Assembly: GCF_001583415.1 (NCBI RefSeq)
Contig: NZ_CP014475.1
Location: 1,798,001-1,862,000, forward strand
Reading direction: 5' to 3'
DNA from: Mycolicibacterium phlei
GTDB lineage: Bacteria; Actinomycetota; Actinomycetes; Mycobacteriales; Mycobacteriaceae
Length of the DNA: 64,000 nt
Shown: in pieces, positions 10,754 to 21,014 of the stretch
How the letters are laid out: each line of letters opens with the position of its first letter
Position numbering within the stretch: the stretch's first letter is position 1
Program-made: the position numbers and the translations under genes
Notes under the pieces: model-generated
Told to the model about the DNA's origin: nothing
Database searches by the model: none
The model's input: the letters and a program-made list of their open reading frames with translations, nothing else

Positions 10754-11975
10754 CTGCTCGCTCCTTGACAGGGGTCGGTAGCGGCGGGGTGGGGAAGACG
10801 GCCGGATCCAGCTTCTGGACCGGGATCTCGCGGTCACCCCGGCGGCGGGTTCGGCGCCACAGCGCGGCGACGATGAGCAGTGCGACGAACACCGCCAGCG
10901 CCGCCAGCGTGGTGGTGACCTGGGGCATCCCCTCGTTGCGCAGGGCGCGGGCAGTCGAGACCAGCACGATCCAGGCCAGCGAGAACGGGATCAGGATCTT
11001 CCAGCCCAGCCCCATGAACTGGTCGTAGCGCAGCCGCGGCAGGGTGGCGCGCAGCCAGAAGTACAGGAACATGAACGTCCAGACCTTGGCGACGAACCAC
11101 AACAGCGGCCAGAACCCGGTGTTGGCGCCGTCCCACATGTTGATCGGCCACGGCGCGTGCCAGCCACCCAGGAACATCGTGGTCGCCAGCGACGACACGG
11201 TCACCATGTTGATGTACTCGGCGAGCATGAACATCGCGAACTTGATCGACGAGTACTCGGTGTGGAAGCCGCCGACGAGTTCACCCTCGGCCTCGGGCAG
11301 ATCGAAGGGCGCGCGGTTGGTCTCACCGACCATCGACACCACGTACACCAGGAACGACGGCAGCAGCAGGAACACGAACCAGACGCCGTCCTGTGCGGCG
11401 ACGATGCCCGACGTCGACATCGTGCCCGCGTACATGAACACCGCGACGAACGACAGCGCCATCGCGACCTCGTAGGAGATCACCTGTGCGCTGGAACGGA
11501 TCCCGCCGAGAAGCGGGTACGTCGACCCGCTGGCCCAGCCGGCCAGCACGATGCCGTACACGCCGATCGAGGTCGCGGCCAGGATGTAGAGCACCGCGAC
11601 GGGCATGTCGGTGAGCTGAAGCGCGGTGCGGTGACCGAAGATCGACACCTCACCGCCCATCGGGATGACCGCGAACGCGATGAACGCGGGCACCGCCGCG
11701 ATGATCGGCGCGGCCAGGTAGACGAACTTGTCCACCCCGGTGGGGATCAGGCCCTCCTTGAGCGCCAGCTTCACCCCGTCGACCAGCGACTGCAGTAATC
11801 CCTTGGGGCCGACGCGGTTCGGGCCGAACCGCATCTGCATGCGGCCCAGCAGCTTGCGTTCGATGAGGATCGCGGCGAGCACCGACAGCATCAGGAACGC
11901 GAAGACCGCCACAGCCTTGATGATCACCAGCCACAGCGGGTCGTGGCCGAACAGAGTGGGATCGGGGTACGTCAC
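10746..11975 (-). CDS. nuoH: NADH-quinone oxidoreductase subunit H
   Basis: 409 residues with eight membrane helices; it forms the quinone chamber at the base of the peripheral arm. Seen: [21 protein letters not shown], the strongly conserved acidic loop [17 protein letters not shown], and [19 protein letters not shown]. Start is GTG, overlapping the nuoG stop (GTGA). The C-terminal hydrophilic tail of about 45 residues is typical of mycobacteria. Confidence 0.97.
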   Translation of the reverse strand: MTYPDPTLFGHDPLWLVIIKAVAVFAFLMLSVLAAILIERKLLGRMQMRFGPNRVGPKGLLQSLVDGVKLALKEGLIPTGVDKFVYLAAPIIAAVPAFIAFAVIPMGGEVSIFGHRTALQLTDMPVAVLYILAATSIGVYGIVLAGWASGSTYPLLGGIRSSAQVISYEVAMALSFVAVFMYAGTMSTSGIVAAQDGVWFVFLLLPSFLVYVVSMVGETNRAPFDLPEAEGELVGGFHTEYSSIKFAMFMLAEYINMVTVSSLATTMFLGGWHAPWPINMWDGANTGFWPLLWFVAKVWTFMFLYFWLRATLPRLRYDQFMGLGWKILIPFSLAWIVLVSTARALRNEGMPQVTTTLAALAVFVALLIVAALWRRTRRRGDREIPVQKLDPAVFPTPPLPTPVKERADA

Positions 11976-14362
11976 GAGTCGGCCCTCCCGATCGAGACGA
12001 CATCACCCGGCACCGCGCCCAGCCTCAGGTGCACCGCGGAGCCGGGGGAGTTCAGCGGCAGCCACACCACCCGGTCGGCCATGTCGGTGACGGCCAGCGG
12101 AAGGGTGATGGTGCCGCGCGGGGTCCGCACCGTCACCAGATCCCCGTCGGCGGCTCCGATCTCGGTGGCGGTGCCCTTCGACAGCCGCACCACCGGCGTG
12201 CGCGCGGTGCCTGCGAGATGGGGTTCGCCGTCCTGCAGTCGTCCGCCGTCGAGCAGCATCCGCCAGCCCGCCAGCACGGCCTGGCCCTCCGCAGGCGTGT
12301 CGGCGGGCGGGGCCGCGACCTCCGGTGCGGCGGCGCGCGGGCCCGACCACTGACCCAGCCGGGCCATGTCGGCGGCGGCCGCGGCGGCGTCGGGCAGGTT
12401 CAGCACCACCCCGAGCTCCTCGGCCAGGAAGTTCAGCACCCGCAGATCGGGGCTGGCCGCGGTCTTCAGCGACGGCTCGAACGGCCGGATCCTGCCCTCC
12501 CAGTTGACGAACGACCCAGCCTTCTCCACCACGGGCGCGACCGGGAACACCACGTCGGCGACGGCGGTGACCGCGCTCTCGCGCAGTTCCAGGCTGACCA
12601 CGAACGGGGTGGCCTCGATCGCGGCCAGCGCCGCATGCGGGTCGGGCAGGTCGGCGACCTCCACCCCGCCGACCAGCAGTGCGCCCAGATCACCGGCGCG
12701 CGCGGCCTCGAGGATGGCGGCGGTGTCCCGGCCCGGGGTGCTCGGTATGTCGCCGACGAACCAGGCCGCGGCGGTCTCCTGCCGCGCGGTGGCGTCGGCG
12801 ACCGGGCGGCCGCCCGGCAGCAGGTTGGGCAGCGCGCCGGCCTCGACCGCGCCGCGTTCGCCGGCGCGCCGGGGGATCCACGCCAGCCGGGCCCCGGTCG
12901 CCGCGGCCAATCGCGTTGCGGCCGTGAGCGCTCCGGGCGAGGTGGCCAGTCGCTCGCCGACGAGGATGACCGCGCCGGGCAGCCGCAGCGTGGCGTCGTC
13001 GGCGAGGGCGTCGAGCGCGGCGGCCTCCCGGCCGGGCGCGGTCATGATCAACCGCCCGCTGAGTTTGGTCAGCCCGCGCGACGCGAACGGGGCGATCGAG
13101 GCGACCCGCAGCCCCTTCTTGCGCACCGCCTTGCGCAGCCGCAGGAACACGATCGGCGATTCCTCTTCCGGCTCGAAGCCGGCCAGCAGCACCGCCGGTG
13201 CGTTCTCCAGGTCGGAGTAGGTGACCGTCATCGGCCGCCCCGCGACGTGTGCGGCCAGGAAGTCGGTCTCCTCGGCGCTGTGCGGGCGGGAGCGGAAGTC
13301 GATGTCGTTGGTACCCAGCACGATCCGGGCGAACTTGGCGTACGCGTAGGCGTCCTCGACCGTCGCGCGGCCACCCACCAGCACGCCGGCGCTGCCGCGG
13401 GCGGCCGCCAGCCCGGTGCTGGCCACCGTGAGCGCCTCCGACCAGGACGCGGGGCGCAGCCTACCGTCCTCGTCGCGGATCAGCGGGGTGGTGATGCGGT
13501 CGCCCTGGGTGGTGTAGGTGAACGCCCACCGGCCCTTGTCGCAGTTCCACTCCTCGTTGACCTGGGGATCGTCACCGGCCAGCCGCCGCATCACCTTTCC
13601 GCGCCGGTGGTCGGTGCGCTGGGCGCAGCCGGACGCGCAGTGCTCGCACACGCTCGGGCTGGACACCAGGTCGAAGGGCCGGGCGCGGAACCGGTAGGCG
13701 GCGCCGGTGAGGGCGCCGACCGGGCAGATCTGCACCGTGTTGCCGGAGAAGTACGACTCGAACGGTTCCCCGGTCGCGATGCCGACCTGTTGGCGCGCAC
13801 CGCGTTCCAGCAGGTCGATGAACGGGTCGCCGGCGATCTGTTGGGAGAACCGCGTGCAGCGGGCGCACAGCACGCAGCGTTCGCGGTCCAGCAGCACCTG
13901 CGACGAGATGTTGATCGGCTTGGGGAACGTGCGCTTGACGTCCTCGAAGCGCGTCTCGGTCCGTCCGGTCGACATCGCCTGGTTCTGCAGCGGGCACTCG
14001 CCGCCCTTGTCGCAGATCGGGCAGTCCAGCGGATGGTTGATCAGCAGCAGCTCCATTACGCCCTGCTGCGCCTTGTCGGCGGCCGGTGAGGTGAACTGGG
14101 TGCGCACCACCATGTCCGGGGTGCAGGTGGTGGTGCACGACGCCAGCGGTTTGCGCTGACCCTCGACCTCGACCAGGCACTGCCGGCAGGCGCCGACGGG
14201 GTCGAGCAGCGGGTGGTCGCAGAACCGGGGGATCTGGATGCCGATCAGCTCGGCGGCGCGAATCACCAACGTGCCCTTGGGCACACTGAGCTCGACATCG
14301 TCGATGGTCAGGTGCACCATCTCGACGTCGGTGGCCGGCCCGGTGTCAGCGGTCTGTGTCAT
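11972..14362 (-). CDS. nuoG: NADH-quinone oxidoreductase subunit G (iron-sulfur/molybdopterin-like)
   Basis: 796 residues. The N-terminus is a plant-type 2Fe-2S domain ([21 protein letters not shown]). It is followed by [17 protein letters not shown] (His/Cys cluster N5), [13 protein letters not shown] plus QICPVGAL (N4), and [10 protein letters not shown] with a distal Cys in [10 protein letters not shown] (the extra N7-type cluster). The remainder is the degenerate molybdopterin-oxidoreductase fold with a C-terminal dinucleotide-binding-like barrel. It carries electrons within the peripheral arm. Confidence 0.97.
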   Translation of the reverse strand: MTQTADTGPATDVEMVHLTIDDVELSVPKGTLVIRAAELIGIQIPRFCDHPLLDPVGACRQCLVEVEGQRKPLASCTTTCTPDMVVRTQFTSPAADKAQQGVMELLLINHPLDCPICDKGGECPLQNQAMSTGRTETRFEDVKRTFPKPINISSQVLLDRERCVLCARCTRFSQQIAGDPFIDLLERGARQQVGIATGEPFESYFSGNTVQICPVGALTGAAYRFRARPFDLVSSPSVCEHCASGCAQRTDHRRGKVMRRLAGDDPQVNEEWNCDKGRWAFTYTTQGDRITTPLIRDEDGRLRPASWSEALTVASTGLAAARGSAGVLVGGRATVEDAYAYAKFARIVLGTNDIDFRSRPHSAEETDFLAAHVAGRPMTVTYSDLENAPAVLLAGFEPEEESPIVFLRLRKAVRKKGLRVASIAPFASRGLTKLSGRLIMTAPGREAAALDALADDATLRLPGAVILVGERLATSPGALTAATRLAAATGARLAWIPRRAGERGAVEAGALPNLLPGGRPVADATARQETAAAWFVGDIPSTPGRDTAAILEAARAGDLGALLVGGVEVADLPDPHAALAAIEATPFVVSLELRESAVTAVADVVFPVAPVVEKAGSFVNWEGRIRPFEPSLKTAASPDLRVLNFLAEELGVVLNLPDAAAAAADMARLGQWSGPRAAAPEVAAPPADTPAEGQAVLAGWRMLLDGGRLQDGEPHLAGTARTPVVRLSKGTATEIGAADGDLVTVRTPRGTITLPLAVTDMADRVVWLPLNSPGSAVHLRLGAVPGDVVSIGRADS

Positions 14363-14396
14363 CGAACCCCCATCTCCCTGCGGAGTAACTGAGCCA

Positions 14397-15710
14397 TCAC
14401 ACTCCCGCCCCCTCGGTCGCCATCAGCGCGGAAGCGTGCGGGTCGAACGGGCATCCGCCGTCGAGGTGCGCGATGTACTCGTCGCGGAAGTGCTTGATCG
14501 ACGAGATGATCGGCGACGCCGCACCGTCGCCCAGCGCGCAGAACGACTTTCCGAAGATGTTGTCGGAGATGTCGAGCAGCTTGTCGATGTCGGCCTCGGT
14601 GCCCCGGCCGGTCTCCAGACGCTCGTAGATCTGCGTCAGCCAGTAGGTGCCCTCCCGGCACGGGGTGCACTTGCCGCACGACTCGTGTGCGTAGAACTCC
14701 GTCCACCGCCGCACCGCCCGGACCACGCAGGTGGTCTCGTCGAAGATCTGCAACGCCTTGGTGCCGAGCATGGTCCCGGCGCCCGCCATCCCCTCGTAGT
14801 CCAGCGGCACGTCGAGGTGTTCGTCGGTCAGCAGCGGCGTCGACGACCCGCCCGGGGTCCAGAACTTCAGCCGGTGGCCGGCCCGGATCCCGCCCGCGTA
14901 CTCGAGCAGTTCGCGCAGCGTGATACCCAGCGGCGCCTCGTACTGGCCCGGCCGGGCGACGTGGCCCGACAGTGAGTACAGCGTGAACCCCGGGGACTTC
15001 TCGCTGCCCATCGAGCGGAACCAGTCGATGCCGTTGAGCAGGATCGGCGGCACGCTGGAGATCGACTCGACGTTGTTGACCACCGTCGGGCAGGCGTACA
15101 GGCCGGCGACCGCCGGGAACGGCGGCCGCAGCCGGGGCTGGCCGCGGCGGCCCTCCAGCGAGTCCAGCAGGGCGGTCTCCTCACCGCAGATGTAGGCGCC
15201 CGCGCCGGCGTGCACGATCAGCTCCAGGTCGAACCCGGAGCCGAGGATGTCGGTGCCCAGGTACCCGGCCTCGTAGGCCTCGGCCACCGCGGCGTGCAGT
15301 CGGCGCAGCACCGGCACCACCTCACCGCGCAGGTAGATGAACGCGTGGTGTGCGCGGATCGCGTAGGCCGCGATGATGGCGCCCTCCACCAGGAAGTGCG
15401 GGGTGGTCAGCATCAGCGGAATGTCTTTGCACGTACCGGGTTCCGACTCGTCGGCGTTGATCACCAGGTAGTGCGGTTTGGCGCCGGCTTCGCCGTCCTG
15501 CGGGATGAACGACCACTTGGTGCCGGTCGGGAAGCCCGCGCCGCCGCGGCCGCGCAGCCCGGAGTCCTTGACGAACGTGATGACCTCGTCGGGGTCCATC
15601 TTCAGCGCCCGCTCCAGGGCGCGGTAACCGTCGTGGCGCCGGTAGGTGTCCAGCGTCCATGGTTCCGGTTCGTCCCAGAACCGGCTGAGCACGGGGGTCA
15701 GTGCTGTCAT
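14397..15710 (-). CDS. nuoF: NADH-quinone oxidoreductase subunit F (NADH/FMN site)
   Basis: 437 residues; the entry point for electrons from NADH. The glycine-rich FMN/NADH loop [16 protein letters not shown] is near residue 55, the second glycine-rich region is [19 protein letters not shown], and the N3 cluster is [15 protein letters not shown] plus FCALGDGA. It is separated from nuoG by 34 nt and overlaps nuoE by 4 nt. Confidence 0.98.
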   Translation of the reverse strand: MTALTPVLSRFWDEPEPWTLDTYRRHDGYRALERALKMDPDEVITFVKDSGLRGRGGAGFPTGTKWSFIPQDGEAGAKPHYLVINADESEPGTCKDIPLMLTTPHFLVEGAIIAAYAIRAHHAFIYLRGEVVPVLRRLHAAVAEAYEAGYLGTDILGSGFDLELIVHAGAGAYICGEETALLDSLEGRRGQPRLRPPFPAVAGLYACPTVVNNVESISSVPPILLNGIDWFRSMGSEKSPGFTLYSLSGHVARPGQYEAPLGITLRELLEYAGGIRAGHRLKFWTPGGSSTPLLTDEHLDVPLDYEGMAGAGTMLGTKALQIFDETTCVVRAVRRWTEFYAHESCGKCTPCREGTYWLTQIYERLETGRGTEADIDKLLDISDNIFGKSFCALGDGAASPIISSIKHFRDEYIAHLDGGCPFDPHASALMATEGAGV

Positions 15711-16465
15711 GACTGCGAATCCGTTGCATCCGAGGTGGTTTCAGGGCTGTCCGGATCGGGTGCGGTCATCCCGCGGTCACGCGCGACGCGCAGCCCGGCC
15801 AGCGTCGCCTCGCCGACCCGCTCGCTGCCCTGCCGGGGGTCGGGCAGTCCGGCCAGGGTGCGGGCGGTCTCGCGGAACGTGCACAGCGGCGCCGAACCGC
15901 GGGTCGGGGCCGGGGGAGTACCGGAGCGCAGCCCGTCGACGAGATCGCGTGCCGACGACGGGGTCTGGTTGTCGTAGAACTCCCAGTTGACCATCACGAC
16001 CGGGGCGTAGTCGCACGCCGCGTTGCACTCGACGTGTTCGAGCGTGATCCGGCCGTCCTCGGTGGTCTCGCCGGCGTGGATGCCGAGGTGCTGCTGCAGC
16101 GACTCCAGGATCGCGTCGCCGCCCATGATCGCGCACAGCGTGTTGGTGCACACGCCGACGAGGTAGTCGCCGGTCGGGGTGCGCCGGTACATCGAGTAGA
16201 ACGTCGCCACCGCGGTGACCTCGGCGTCGGTCAGCCCCAACCTCCTGGCGCAGAAGGCGATTCCCGCCGGGGTCAGGCAGCCGTCCTCGGCCTGCACCAG
16301 GTGCAGCAGCGGCAGCAGCGCCGAACGGGCCTGCGGGTAGCGCGCGATGATCTTCTCGGCGTCGGCCGCCAGTCGCTGCTCGACGTCATCCGGATACGAC
16401 ACCGGCCCGTGGATCGGCGGGCCGGGTTCGTCGGGTCGCTGACCAAGCTCGAGGAATATGCTCAT
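15707..16465 (-). CDS. nuoE: NADH-quinone oxidoreductase subunit E (2Fe-2S)
   Basis: 252 residues, thioredoxin-like. The N1a 2Fe-2S ligands are in GVCTNTLCA (C-x4-C) and VECNAACDYAP (C-x3-C). About 80 residues after the fold, rich in Pro, Thr and Asp, form a tail absent from the shorter E. coli protein but known in mycobacterial NuoE. It lies one base downstream of nuoD. Confidence 0.97.
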   Translation of the reverse strand: MSIFLELGQRPDEPGPPIHGPVSYPDDVEQRLAADAEKIIARYPQARSALLPLLHLVQAEDGCLTPAGIAFCARRLGLTDAEVTAVATFYSMYRRTPTGDYLVGVCTNTLCAIMGGDAILESLQQHLGIHAGETTEDGRITLEHVECNAACDYAPVVMVNWEFYDNQTPSSARDLVDGLRSGTPPAPTRGSAPLCTFRETARTLAGLPDPRQGSERVGEATLAGLRVARDRGMTAPDPDSPETTSDATDSQS

Positions 16466-17815
16466 CTACCTGTCCACTCCACCCATCACGGGGTCGATCG
16501 ACGCCACCGCGGTGATGGCGTCGGCGACCATGCCGCCCTCGCACATCGCGGCCACGGCCTGCAGGTTGTTGAACGACGGATCGCGGTAGTGCACCCGGTA
16601 GGGGCGGGTACCGCCGTCGGAGACCATGTGCACGCCGAGTTCGCCTCGGGGAGACTCGATTGCGACGTACACCTGACCGGGTGGCACCCGGATGCCCTCG
16701 GTCACGATCTTGAAGTGGTGGATCAGGCCCTCCATCGAGTGGCCCATGATCTTGGCGATGTGCTCCGGCGAGTTGCCCAGCCCGTCCGGGCCGACCTTCA
16801 GGTCGGCGGGCCAGGCCAGCTTCTTGTCCTCGATCATCACCGGGCCGGGCTTGAGCCGGTCGAGGCACTGCTCGATGATCTTGAGCGACTCGTGCATCTC
16901 CTTGACCCGGATCAGGTAGCGGCCGTAGGAGTCACAGCCCGGGTCGGTGATGACGTCGAACTCGTAGGTCTCGTAACCGCAGTACGGCTGGGCGCGGCGC
17001 AGGTCGTGCGGCAGGCCGGTCGAGCGCAGACACGGTCCGGTGATGCCCAGGGCCATGCAGCCGGTCAGGTCGAGGTAGCCGATGCCCTGGGTGCGGGCCT
17101 TCCAGATGGGGTTCTCGTTGAGCAGGTCCTCGAGATCCTTGAGTCGCTTGGGCATCAGCTTGAGCAGGTCGCGGATCTGCGGGATGGCCTCGTCGGGCAG
17201 GTCGACGGCCACGCCGCCGGGCCGGACGTAGGCGCTGTTCATCCGCAGGCCCGTGACGGTCTCGAACACCGACAGGATCTGCTCGCGTTCCCGGAAGCCG
17301 TAGAACATCGCGCTCATCGCGCCCAGTTCCATACCGCCGGTGGCCAGTGCGACCAGATGCGAGGAGATCCGGTTGAGCTCCATCATCATCACGCGGATCA
17401 CGCTGGCGCGCTCGGGGATGTCGTCGGTGACGCCGAGCAGCTTCTCGACGGCCAGGCAGTAGGCGGTCTCGTTGAAGAACGGCGACAGGTAGTCCATCCG
17501 GGTGACGAACGTGACGCCCTGCGTCCAGGTGCGGAACTCGAGGTTCTTCTCAATGCCGGTGTGCAGGTATCCGATTCCGCACCGGGCGGACACGATCGTC
17601 TCGCCCTCGATCTCGAGGATCAGCCGCAGCACGCCGTGGGTGGACGGATGCTGCGGGCCCATGTTGACGACGATGCGCTCACCGGCGTGCGCGGCGGCGG
17701 CCTCCCGAGCGGCCCGCACCACCTCGTCCCAATCCTGGCCGCCCACAACGACAACGCGCTCGCCGCCGTCCGATGCCGATTCGCCCTGGGTGGGTGGTAC
17801 GTGGTTGATCGTCAT
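16466..17815 (-). CDS. nuoD: NADH-quinone oxidoreductase subunit D (49-kDa)
   Basis: 449 residues. [16 protein letters not shown] at about 52-67 carries the quinone-site histidine, and the C-terminus [23 protein letters not shown]...DPVMGGVDR is characteristic. An N-terminal extension of about 45 residues precedes the conserved core. The start shares its A with the nuoC stop (TGATG). It binds the quinone headgroup together with NuoB. Confidence 0.98.
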   Translation of the reverse strand: MTINHVPPTQGESASDGGERVVVVGGQDWDEVVRAAREAAAAHAGERIVVNMGPQHPSTHGVLRLILEIEGETIVSARCGIGYLHTGIEKNLEFRTWTQGVTFVTRMDYLSPFFNETAYCLAVEKLLGVTDDIPERASVIRVMMMELNRISSHLVALATGGMELGAMSAMFYGFREREQILSVFETVTGLRMNSAYVRPGGVAVDLPDEAIPQIRDLLKLMPKRLKDLEDLLNENPIWKARTQGIGYLDLTGCMALGITGPCLRSTGLPHDLRRAQPYCGYETYEFDVITDPGCDSYGRYLIRVKEMHESLKIIEQCLDRLKPGPVMIEDKKLAWPADLKVGPDGLGNSPEHIAKIMGHSMEGLIHHFKIVTEGIRVPPGQVYVAIESPRGELGVHMVSDGGTRPYRVHYRDPSFNNLQAVAAMCEGGMVADAITAVASIDPVMGGVDR

Positions 17816-18495
17816 CAGTTGTAGGCCCTCCGCTGGTCGGGCGGCGGGATCTCGGCGCCCTTGAACTGCACCGGGATACCGCCCAACGGGTAGTCCTTGC
17901 GCTGCGGATGCCCCACCCAGTCGTCGGGCATCTCGATGCGGGTCAGCGACGGGTGGCCGTCGAAGATGATCCCGAAGAAGTCGTAGGTCTCGCGCTCATG
18001 CCAGTCGACGGTGGGATACACCCGGTACAGCGACGGGATGTGCGGGTCGGCGTCGGGGGCGGCGACCTCCATCCGGATCCGCCGGTTGTGGGTGATTGAC
18101 ATCAGCGGATACACCGCGTGCAGTTCGCGGCCGGCGTCCTCGGGGTAGTGCACACCGCTGACGCCCAGGCACAGCTCGAAGCGCAGCTGCGGGTCGTCGC
18201 GCAGCGCCTGGGCCACCGTCGGCAGCTGGGTGCGCTCGATCTCGAGGGTGAGCTCGTCGCGGTAGACCACCACCCGTTCGATGGACTCCGCGTAGCCGTC
18301 CTCGCCGAGCACCTCGGCCAGCCGGTCGACGACCTCGTCGAAATAGCCGCCGTACGGGCGCGGGGAGCTGCCCGGCAACGCCACCGTCCGCACCAGCCGG
18401 CCGTATCCGGAGGTGTCGCCGGTGTCGCGGTTGCCGAACATGCCGCGCCGCACGCCGATGACCTCCGGCGCGTCGGGGCGGTTCTGCTCGGTCAT
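17815..18495 (-). CDS. nuoC: NADH-quinone oxidoreductase subunit C (30-kDa)
   Basis: 226 residues; start ATG 18495 ([14 protein letters not shown]) overlaps the nuoB stop by 4 nt. The 30-kDa subunit signature runs from [19 protein letters not shown] to [15 protein letters not shown]. It is separate from nuoD, unlike the fused NuoCD of E. coli. Structural subunit of the peripheral arm. Confidence 0.97.
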   Translation of the reverse strand: MTEQNRPDAPEVIGVRRGMFGNRDTGDTSGYGRLVRTVALPGSSPRPYGGYFDEVVDRLAEVLGEDGYAESIERVVVYRDELTLEIERTQLPTVAQALRDDPQLRFELCLGVSGVHYPEDAGRELHAVYPLMSITHNRRIRMEVAAPDADPHIPSLYRVYPTVDWHERETYDFFGIIFDGHPSLTRIEMPDDWVGHPQRKDYPLGGIPVQFKGAEIPPPDQRRAYN

Positions 18496-19046
18496 CGCAG
18501 CAGGCCCTTCAGCTCGACCGTCGGGGTCGCCGACAGTGCCGCCTCCTCGGCCGCGCGGACCGCCTCCTCGCGGTGCACGCCGAGCGGCATCTCCTGAATC
18601 TTGTCGTGCAGCTTGAGGATCGCGTGCAGCAGCATCTCCGGGCGGGGCGGGCAGCCGGGCAGGTAGATGTCCACCGGGACGACGTGGTCGACGCCCTGCA
18701 CGATCGCGTAGTTGTTGAACATGCCGCCCGACGAGGCGCACACGCCCATCGCCAGCACCCATTTCGGTTCGGCCATCTGGTCGTAGATCTGGCGCAGCAC
18801 CGGCGCCATCTTCTGGCTGACCCGGCCTGCGACGATCATCAGATCGGCCTGCCGCGGGGTGGCCGAGAACCGCTCCATCCCGAAGCGGGAGATGTCGAAT
18901 CGCGGGCCCGCGGTCGCCATCATCTCGATGGCGCAGCAGGCCAGGCCGAACGTTGCCGGCCACAGCGAGCCCTTGCGGATGTAGCCGACCACCTTCTCCA
19001 CGGTGGACAGCAGGATCCCGCCGGGTAGCTGTTCCTCTAGTCCCAT
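18492..19046 (-). CDS. nuoB: NADH-quinone oxidoreductase subunit B (N2 cluster)
   Basis: 184 residues. It binds the terminal 4Fe-4S cluster N2 through the tandem cysteines of [11 protein letters not shown], a Cys in [10 protein letters not shown] and a Cys in [13 protein letters not shown] 19046 ([10 protein letters not shown]) was chosen since upstream frame sequence belongs to nuoA; the two genes overlap by 10 nt. Confidence 0.98.
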   Translation of the reverse strand: MGLEEQLPGGILLSTVEKVVGYIRKGSLWPATFGLACCAIEMMATAGPRFDISRFGMERFSATPRQADLMIVAGRVSQKMAPVLRQIYDQMAEPKWVLAMGVCASSGGMFNNYAIVQGVDHVVPVDIYLPGCPPRPEMLLHAILKLHDKIQEMPLGVHREEAVRAAEEAALSATPTVELKGLLR

Positions 19047-19414
19047 TCCAGGCCTCCTCGTCGCCAGACGTACGCGTAGGCCACGAAGACCGTCAGCATG
19101 AAGAGCAGCATCTCTACCAGGGCAAACAGTCCGAGGCTGTCGAACGCCACCGCCCACGGGTAGAGGAAGACGATCTCGATGTCGAAGATGATGAACAACA
19201 TCGCGGTCAGGTAGTACTTGATGGGAAACCGCTGGCCGGTGGGCTGACCGGAGGCCCCGCCGTGCGGAACGGGTTCGATCCCGCACTCGTAGGCCTCGAG
19301 CTTGGCCCGGTTGTAGCGCCGGGGTCCGATCAGCAGAGCAACAACGGCGACCGAGCCGACGGCGAAGGCCGCCGCGATCGCCCCGAGCACCAGGATTGGC
19401 GTGTACAGATCCAT
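19037..19414 (-). CDS. nuoA: NADH-quinone oxidoreductase subunit A, first gene of the operon
   Basis: 125 residues with three membrane helices and the signature [20 protein letters not shown] followed by FLYPWA. ATG 19414 with GGGAGCG upstream is preferred over a longer 25-residue extension that is not hydrophobic. The spacing and overlaps from here to nuoN indicate one transcript of about 15.3 kb. The leader contains a CRP-like palindrome at 19445-19462. Confidence 0.95.
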   Translation of the reverse strand: MDLYTPILVLGAIAAAFAVGSVAVVALLIGPRRYNRAKLEAYECGIEPVPHGGASGQPTGQRFPIKYYLTAMLFIIFDIEIVFLYPWAVAFDSLGLFALVEMLLFMLTVFVAYAYVWRRGGLEWD

Positions 19415-19444
19415 ACCGCGCAGACGCTCCCTTGTGGGCTGTCG

Positions 19445-19462
19445 GTGTGAGCTTACCCACAC
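19445..19462. promoter_or_regulatory. CRP-like palindrome in the nuo leader
   Basis: GTGTGA-N6-CCACAC lies 31-48 nt upstream of the nuoA start. The half-sites TGTGA and TGTGG match the mycobacterial CRP (Rv3676) type TGTGA-N6-TCACA with one change. Position relative to the unmapped transcription start is unknown, so activation or repression cannot be decided. Confidence 0.4.
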
Positions 19463-19627
19463 ACTAGCGAGGTTTGCGATCTGCGCCACACGTTTTGGTT
19501 AGTATCGCTATTAGCAACGTCTGGCGATGCCGTCGTGCCTCGAACAGACTGTGCGACAGGCGAATACGGGTATCCGGCTAATTGACGGTGCTTTCCGGCG
19601 GTGCCGGATGACGGTGCTGGTCGGTGC

Positions 19628-20029
19628 TCAGGAGACCGGGCTGCGCAGCAGCCCCGCGACCGCCTCACCCAGCCGGATCGGATCGATTGGATGCGGGACC
19701 GCGGCCTCCGCGCGCGACCACCGGGCCAGCCACGCGTCGTCGGCGCGGCCGGTGAGCACCAGGACGGGTGGGCAGTCCTCGAGTTCGTCCTTGAGCTGCT
19801 TGGCGATCCCCAGCCCGCCGACCGGGGTGGCCTCGCCGTCGAGGATCACCAGATCGAAGCCGCCCTCGTCCATCTTGCGGATGACCATCGGGCCCGTCGC
19901 CACCTCGACATAGGTCAGCTCCGGCAGTTCCGGGTGGACCCGCCTGCCGAGCGCCAGTTGCACCTGTTCGCGGGTTCGCGGGTTGTCGCTGTAGACGAGG
20001 ACCCGCAGCGGACGCGATGACTCGACCAT
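19628..20029 (-). CDS. Receiver-domain protein (Rv3143-like), orphan response regulator
   Basis: 133 residues, a CheY-like receiver with no output domain. The phosphoacceptor position is Asp64 (LVILDGEATP) and the switch Thr93 is present (VLVLTGRAD). The conserved Lys-Pro of active receivers reads His-Pro (AVPHPIDP) and the acidic pair near residue 15 is reduced to one Asp. Such a site may be phosphorylated poorly or act as a protein-interaction module. Its place directly upstream of nuoA matches Rv3143 in M. tuberculosis, suggesting a link to respiration (inference). Confidence 0.85.
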   Translation of the reverse strand: MVESSRPLRVLVYSDNPRTREQVQLALGRRVHPELPELTYVEVATGPMVIRKMDEGGFDLVILDGEATPVGGLGIAKQLKDELEDCPPVLVLTGRADDAWLARWSRAEAAVPHPIDPIRLGEAVAGLLRSPVS

Positions 20030-20044
20030 GCGGTGATGGTACGG

Positions 20045-20578
20045 CTAGCGGGCGTGCCGGAACACCAAGTCGCCGGAGATCGTCACACGGTCGCCGATCA
20101 TGCCCACCAGGTTGCCGTCGACCCCGAAGTCGCGGCGGTTGATGTCGGCCCGCGCGGACAGCCGCATCCCGCCGTCGCCGACCGGGGTGACCGTGGTCGG
20201 CAGTGTCAGCGGTTTGGTGGTGGCCTTGATGGTCAGCCGGGCCCGCAGGTTCACCGTGTCGCCGTCGATCGCGTCGGCGCCGGTGACGAGCACCTCGATG
20301 TCCGGAAACCGCTCGGCGTCAAAGAAATCGGCGGATCGCAGGTGTTCGTCGCGTTTACCGATCCCGGTGCGCAGCGACGCCACCGTGATCACCACCCGCC
20401 CGGAAACCGTTTGCGGAGCGGCGAGTTCACCCTCACCGGTGAACTCGGTGAACCGCACGGTGACCGGCACCAGGCCCCACATCGTCCTGCTTCTCGCCGC
20501 GATCGAGGAGCCCGCCGGGTCCAGTGTCCAGCTGCCCGTCGAACCGGGATCGCTGAAAAGCTCGCTCAGGCTTGTCAT
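20045..20578 (-). CDS. YceI family lipid-binding-like protein
   Basis: 177 residues with the YceI beta-barrel pattern: GSWTLDPAGSSIAARSRTMWG at the start, then FTEFTGEGELA, SLRTGIGKRDEHLRSADFFDAERFP, and LTIKATTKPLTLP. No signal peptide is visible, so it is probably cytoplasmic. The family binds isoprenoids or amphipathic ligands in a lipocalin-like barrel; the ligand here is unknown. Same strand as, and 9 nt after, the SnoaL-like gene. Confidence 0.85.
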   Translation of the reverse strand: MTSLSELFSDPGSTGSWTLDPAGSSIAARSRTMWGLVPVTVRFTEFTGEGELAAPQTVSGRVVITVASLRTGIGKRDEHLRSADFFDAERFPDIEVLVTGADAIDGDTVNLRARLTIKATTKPLTLPTTVTPVGDGGMRLSARADINRRDFGVDGNLVGMIGDRVTISGDLVFRHAR

Positions 20579-20587
20579 GTCGTCTCC

Positions 20588-20968
20588 TCACGGCTGCTGG
20601 AGAAGCGGGGCGATCTCGGCGGGGTCGAAGTACTCGGCTATCGAGGTGATCAGCCCGTCGCTGTTCACCCGGACCACCAGGCACACCCGCATCTCGATGT
20701 CGCCGCCGGTGCGTCCGGTGGCATGCAGGATGTGCTGCTGGACGAACCCGCCGTCGAACAGCTCCCTGTCGAGGATCTCATAGCGGCGCCGTGTCGTCGC
20801 CCCGATGAACCAGTCGATGACCCGCAGCGCCCGCTGCTTGTCGCGGTCGCGGTCAGCGGTCTTCCAGACCACGATGTCCTCGCTCCACAGCCGGCTCACC
20901 GCGTCGCGGTCACCGGCCTCGATGGCGGTGAACAACGACTCGGCGACGTCGGTGATCGGTGCGCTCAC
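20588..20968 (-). CDS. SnoaL-like/NTF2-fold protein
   Basis: 126 residues in the NTF2-like cone fold: N-terminal helix LFTAIEAGDRDAVSRLWSEDIVVW, a central helix (ALRVIDWFIGAT) and the final strand pattern with ITSIAEYFDPAEIAPLL. Proteins of this size act as small hydrolases, isomerases or ligand binders; no catalytic set can be assigned. A palindrome (20981-21000) lies between this gene and the divergent methyltransferase. Confidence 0.8.
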   Translation of the reverse strand: MSAPITDVAESLFTAIEAGDRDAVSRLWSEDIVVWKTADRDRDKQRALRVIDWFIGATTRRRYEILDRELFDGGFVQQHILHATGRTGGDIEMRVCLVVRVNSDGLITSIAEYFDPAEIAPLLQQP

Positions 20969-20980
20969 AGGTCCTCCTTG

Positions 20981-21000
20981 ACCTCAACGACGCTTGAGGT
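20981..21000. promoter_or_regulatory. Candidate operator between divergent SnoaL-like and methyltransferase genes
   Basis: Perfect inverted repeat ACCTCAA-N6-TTGAGGT, centred in the 46-bp gap between the two starts. Its position suits a repressor acting on both promoters; no regulator gene is adjacent. Confidence 0.4.
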
Positions 21001-21014
21001 TGAACACTGGCGTC

